Origin: CAWGOF01 sp963824225
GTDB lineage: Bacteria > Acidobacteriota > Polarisedimenticolia > Polarisedimenticolales > Polarisedimenticolaceae
DNA: 64,000 nucleotides
Assembly: GCA_963824225.1 (NCBI GenBank)
Contig: CAWGOF010000003.1
Location: 124,001-188,000 of the forward strand
Direction of reading: 5' to 3'
Below the pieces are notes generated by a model. That model saw only the letters and a program-made list of their open reading frames with translations, ran no database searches and was not told where the DNA came from. The position numbers and the translations under genes were made by a program. Below, one piece after another: positions 61,456 to 64,000 of this stretch; within the stretch, counting starts at the first letter, position 1; each line of letters begins with the position of its first letter.

Positions 61456-61907
61456 TCGGCGCGCACCTCGATCGGCACTTCCTCGCCTCGACGGTTCTGG
61501 ACCTTCGGGAACTCGACACGCAGCAGACCGTTGCGCAGCACCGCCACGGCCTGGCGGGTGTTGACCGGCACGCCGAGCTGGATCACGCGGCGGAACGCAC
61601 CGTACGCCCGCTCGGCGACGTGGCTTTCGGCTCCCGACGCCACGGCCGGCCGCGCCTTGTCGCCGCGCAGGATGACGTTCCCGCCGAGCACGGTCAGCGA
61701 GAGGTTGACCGGGTCCACACCCGGGAGGTCGACCTGCAGCAGCACGGTCGACTCGGTCTCGATCACGTCGGCGTTCGGGATCCATGCCCCCTCGCCACGG
61801 TCGGCACCGCCCAGGTCGATGAGATTGTCGAACAGGCGGTTGATCTCGCTCTGGATCCGGGCCATCTCCAGGAACGGTCCGAGGGTCGACGTCACGACGC
61901 TCTCCAC
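61452..61907 (-). CDS. Hsp20 / alpha-crystallin small heat-shock protein
   Basis: A 151-residue small heat-shock protein that keeps unfolding proteins soluble. The alpha-crystallin domain runs from AWIPNADVIETESTVLLQVD through NLSLTVLGGNVILRGDK, with AYGAFRRVIQLGVPVNTRQA and VLRNGLLRVEFPK near the end. It overlaps lon by four bases, making a heat-shock chaperone-protease pair, and lies three bases after nrdR. Confidence 0.9.
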   Translation of the reverse strand: MESVVTSTLGPFLEMARIQSEINRLFDNLIDLGGADRGEGAWIPNADVIETESTVLLQVDLPGVDPVNLSLTVLGGNVILRGDKARPAVASGAESHVAERAYGAFRRVIQLGVPVNTRQAVAVLRNGLLRVEFPKVQNRRGEEVPIEVRAE

Positions 61908-61910
61908 GGG

Positions 61911-62366
61911 CTATTTTCGCCCTTCGAGGTTCTGCAGCTCGGCCATGAACTCCCGCACGTCCTCGAACTCGCGATACACGGACGCGAAGCGTACGTAGGC
62001 CACCTTGTCCAGCTCACGCAGCCGCTCCATCACGCGCTCGCCGATGCGGCTCGACGGGACCTCGCGATCCGCGCTGTCGGCCACGAGCTGCTCGATCTCC
62101 TCGACCAGCGCATCGAGCGCCTTGGCCGAGACCGGCCGCTTCTCGCACGCGCGATGGATCCCGGCCATCAGCTTCGAGCGGTCGAACGCTTCGCGGCGTC
62201 CGTCTTTCTTGACCACGAGGTACGGAATCTCTTCGATGCGCTCGTAGGACGTGAACCGCCGACCGCAGTCGAGGCACTCCCTCCGGCGCCGGATCGAGTC
62301 GCCCGCGCCGCTCTCGCGCGAGTCGACGACCTTGTCCTTGGTCTTGCTGCAGAACGGACACTTCAC
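61911..62366 (-). CDS. nrdR: Transcriptional repressor NrdR
   Basis: NrdR represses ribonucleotide reductase genes. It has the zinc ribbon CPFCSKTKDKVVDSRESG and CLDCGRRFTSYERIEEIP, then the ATP-cone (VVKKDGRREAFDRSKLMAGI, VAYVRFASVYREFEDVREFM). The GTG start overlaps the end of the flippase gene (GTGA). 151 residues, normal length. No nrd gene is in the window. Confidence 0.94.
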   Translation of the reverse strand: MKCPFCSKTKDKVVDSRESGAGDSIRRRRECLDCGRRFTSYERIEEIPYLVVKKDGRREAFDRSKLMAGIHRACEKRPVSAKALDALVEEIEQLVADSADREVPSSRIGERVMERLRELDKVAYVRFASVYREFEDVREFMAELQNLEGRK

Positions 62367-63403
62367 GATACGTTCTCTGCAACGGCGCTCGGGGCACCGG
62401 GCGTCCCCATCCGTCGCATCCTCTGCGCCGTCGCTCGGATGTCGTGCCACGAGATCCCTTCGGTCCACAGCAGCGTGCAGCCGGTGACCAGGATCGGAAC
62501 CGTGATCAGGACGTGGATCACGAGTCCCGCGCTGACGGCGACGGACTCGGCGATGCCGAACGCGACGAGACCGACCTTCATCGCCCCATGGTAGCCGCCT
62601 GCCCCGCCGGGGGTCGGCAGCGCGACGCCGAGCGCGAGCATCGGCAAAATCACGAGCACCGCCCCGAACGACAGCTCGGCCCCGACCGCGCGGATGCCGA
62701 GCCACGTGCCGAGCGCGATCGACAGCCACGCCGCGAGGCTGTGGAACGCGACCCGCACGGCCAGTCGAGGACGAGCCAGCGCCGTCGCGCCGTGCGAGAC
62801 CTCGACCGCCATGTGCGCGATCCAGCGCAGCGCGCGGGGTCCCCGCTCGATCCGTGGACCGAGCGCGGGCGACCAACGCGCCAGGGCGAGCATCGCGGCA
62901 AGCCCGACCGCGGCCCCGACGACGAGCACGACCGACCCTCGACGCAGCAGGTCGGCGTGCTGGGCCGCGGGTCCCACGAGCGGCGTCGTGAAGCTCCCCA
63001 CGGCGAACAGCGCGGCGAGCGTCGCGGCATCGAGCAGACGGTCGGCCACGACGGTCCCGATGCACGGCCCGAGAGGCACCTTCGCGCGGCTCGAGAGCAG
63101 AAGGGGACGGACCAGCTCGCCGAGCCTACCGGGCACCGCCCAGGTCGTCAGATACCCGACCACGACGGCGACGAACGCCGCGCGAAACGATACGTCGGCG
63201 GCCGTCGGCGCGAGAAGCGCCCGCCAGCGCCAGACGCGGAACACGTTGTGGCCGAAGTTCAGCACGGCACAGCCGATCAGCAGCGCCGGCGATGCCGACG
63301 CGACCTGCCGCACGACTGCGGCTGGATCCGTCCCCCGGAGGACCCACGCGAACAACAGCGCAGCGAGGAGGAGCCCACCGGCGTACTTGACACCCTCCTT
63401 CAC
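62363..63403 (-). CDS. Flippase-like / UPF0104 (LPG synthase TM) membrane protein
   Basis: A 346-residue polytopic membrane protein with about eight helices, of the UPF0104/AglD2-type family. Typical parts: AGGLLLAALLFAWVLRGTD, NFGHNVFRVWRWRALLAPTA, TWAVPGRLGELVRPLLLSSR and VALPTPGGAGGYHGAMKVGL. Some relatives make lysyl-phosphatidylglycerol or flip lipids; the substrate is not known. The first gene of an operon with nrdR, hsp20 and lon. GTG start with GGAGG just upstream. Confidence 0.82.
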   Translation of the reverse strand: MKEGVKYAGGLLLAALLFAWVLRGTDPAAVVRQVASASPALLIGCAVLNFGHNVFRVWRWRALLAPTAADVSFRAAFVAVVVGYLTTWAVPGRLGELVRPLLLSSRAKVPLGPCIGTVVADRLLDAATLAALFAVGSFTTPLVGPAAQHADLLRRGSVVLVVGAAVGLAAMLALARWSPALGPRIERGPRALRWIAHMAVEVSHGATALARPRLAVRVAFHSLAAWLSIALGTWLGIRAVGAELSFGAVLVILPMLALGVALPTPGGAGGYHGAMKVGLVAFGIAESVAVSAGLVIHVLITVPILVTGCTLLWTEGISWHDIRATAQRMRRMGTPGAPSAVAENVS

Positions 63404-63439
63404 GAGCCTCCCCCGACCCGGCCCGACGATCCGGCGGTG

Positions 63440-63468
63440 AATCTAGGCCAGGCTTCCCAGCAGGTCAA
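63440..63468 (-). promoter_or_regulatory. Candidate sigma-70 promoter of the flippase-nrdR-hsp20-lon operon
   Basis: On the minus strand TTGACC (63463-63468) and TAGATT (63440-63445) are exactly 17 bases apart, about 37 bases before the GTG at 63403. Confidence 0.6.
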
Positions 63469-63527
63469 CACGAAGTGGGTCATCTTTTCGCGAACGTGGC
63501 GCAAGTTTTCGGGCGCGGGCGGCACGA

Positions 63528-64000
63528 TCAGGACTCCGACGGGGTCGCCGGTCGTATCCGAAGCACATCGAACCTCTTCAACACGACCGTTCCGGCCGGC
63601 GCGCCGCGCCGTCGCCGCACGAACTTGCGCCGGGTCCACTGGACGTCGACGGCCGGCGACTCGCGCGCCTCGCTGTACCACGCGGCGATCGCCGCGGCGA
63701 AGTGCAACGCGTCGCGGTCGGGCTCGCCCGACCCCGGCTGCCGGCGGAGGATCACGTGGGTTCCACGAACTCCGAGCGCATGGAGCCAGACGTCCTCCGC
63801 GGCCGCGAGACGAAACGTGACGCGCTCGTTACCCGCAGCGCTCCTCCCGGCGAGAACGATCGCTCCGCCGGGACCGCGGAACGTCCGGACGCCGAGGGTC
63901 CGCGGGGCCATCGGTCGACCGGTCCTTCCTGCGCGTCTCGCCGGCTCGATCGCCACACCGAGCTCGACCAGTGCGCGCTCCAACCGATCGACCGAGTCGG
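63528..64000 (-). CDS. NFACT-R (Rqc2/FbpA-type) C-terminal part, 5' partial
   Basis: The frame is open to the window edge, so only the last about 157 residues are seen. They begin with the end of a coiled coil (SVDRLERALVELG), then the NFACT-R/DUF814 domain: VWLHALGVRGTHVILRRQPG and LHFAAAIAAWYSEARESPAV followed by VDVQWTRRKFVRRRRGAPAG and VLKRFDVLRI. In bacteria such proteins (RqcH) recruit alanyl-tRNA to stalled large subunits, or act in adhesion. Which role applies is not visible here. Confidence 0.85.
   Translation of the reverse strand, partial: DSVDRLERALVELGVAIEPARRAGRTGRPMAPRTLGVRTFRGPGGAIVLAGRSAAGNERVTFRLAAAEDVWLHALGVRGTHVILRRQPGSGEPDRDALHFAAAIAAWYSEARESPAVDVQWTRRKFVRRRRGAPAGTVVLKRFDVLRIRPATPSES

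Overview
This is a 64 kb stretch of GC-rich (about 70% by eye), densely coding chromosomal DNA. It comes from a Gram-negative (diderm) bacterium: there is a TonB receptor, an outer-membrane barrel candidate, a secretin, several lipoproteins, and type IV pilus / type II secretion parts. Nothing in it looks like phage, plasmid or transposon. The phylum cannot be fixed from sequence alone. MutS2, a J-domain/TPR protein, a poly-HAMP hybrid kinase and a pilus/secretion cluster headed by an ECF sigma factor point to a high-GC lineage such as Acidobacteriota, Myxococcota or Eisenbacteria-like groups rather than a classical proteobacterium; this is inference.

Layout. 1-20 kb is mostly housekeeping: J-domain/TPR protein, NYN RNase, mutS2, a PilT-like ATPase, hfq, miaA, a SPOR-SpoIID protein, the pterin genes folE-queD-folB, a threonine synthase-like gene, a secreted matrixin-like protease, uspA, an alkyltransferase-like protein, tyrS, radC and purN-purM-purF. 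20-24 kb is an operon M16 peptidase-dut-metallo-hydrolase-purB. 24-37 kb is one long minus-strand cluster: ECF sigma factor, anti-sigma factor, secretin-like protein, GspF/PilC, GspE/PilB, PilM, PilN, PilO, PilP, secretin, two pseudopilins, a Big/PKD lipoprotein and a pilin-like protein. 37-55 kb is accessory and signalling: a barrel protein, an ornithine cyclodeaminase-like enzyme, a 2090-residue poly-HAMP kinase, two more hybrid kinases, a receiver protein, and a three-gene cassette of LPP20-like lipoprotein, DUF4384-like protein and exported caspase. 55-59 kb holds a secreted protein, a beta-propeller lipoprotein and a TonB receptor. 59-64 kb holds lon, hsp20, nrdR, a flippase-like membrane protein and the end of an NFACT-type gene.

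Genes are packed with ATGA/GTGA/TGATG overlaps, so translational coupling is common. Several short intergenic gaps carry an extended -10 promoter (TG-N-TATACT-like) and a few carry a -35/-10 pair with 17-base spacing.

Sequence quality matters. Between about 20.3 and 34.3 kb nearly every gene, including essential ones, is broken by small frameshifts. Most of those checked are repaired by putting back one lost CG/GC dinucleotide in a CG-rich run. I treat these as sequence errors, and coordinates for those genes span the whole intended gene. No gap longer than about 300 bases lacks a gene, and no rRNA, tRNA, CRISPR array or insertion sequence was seen.
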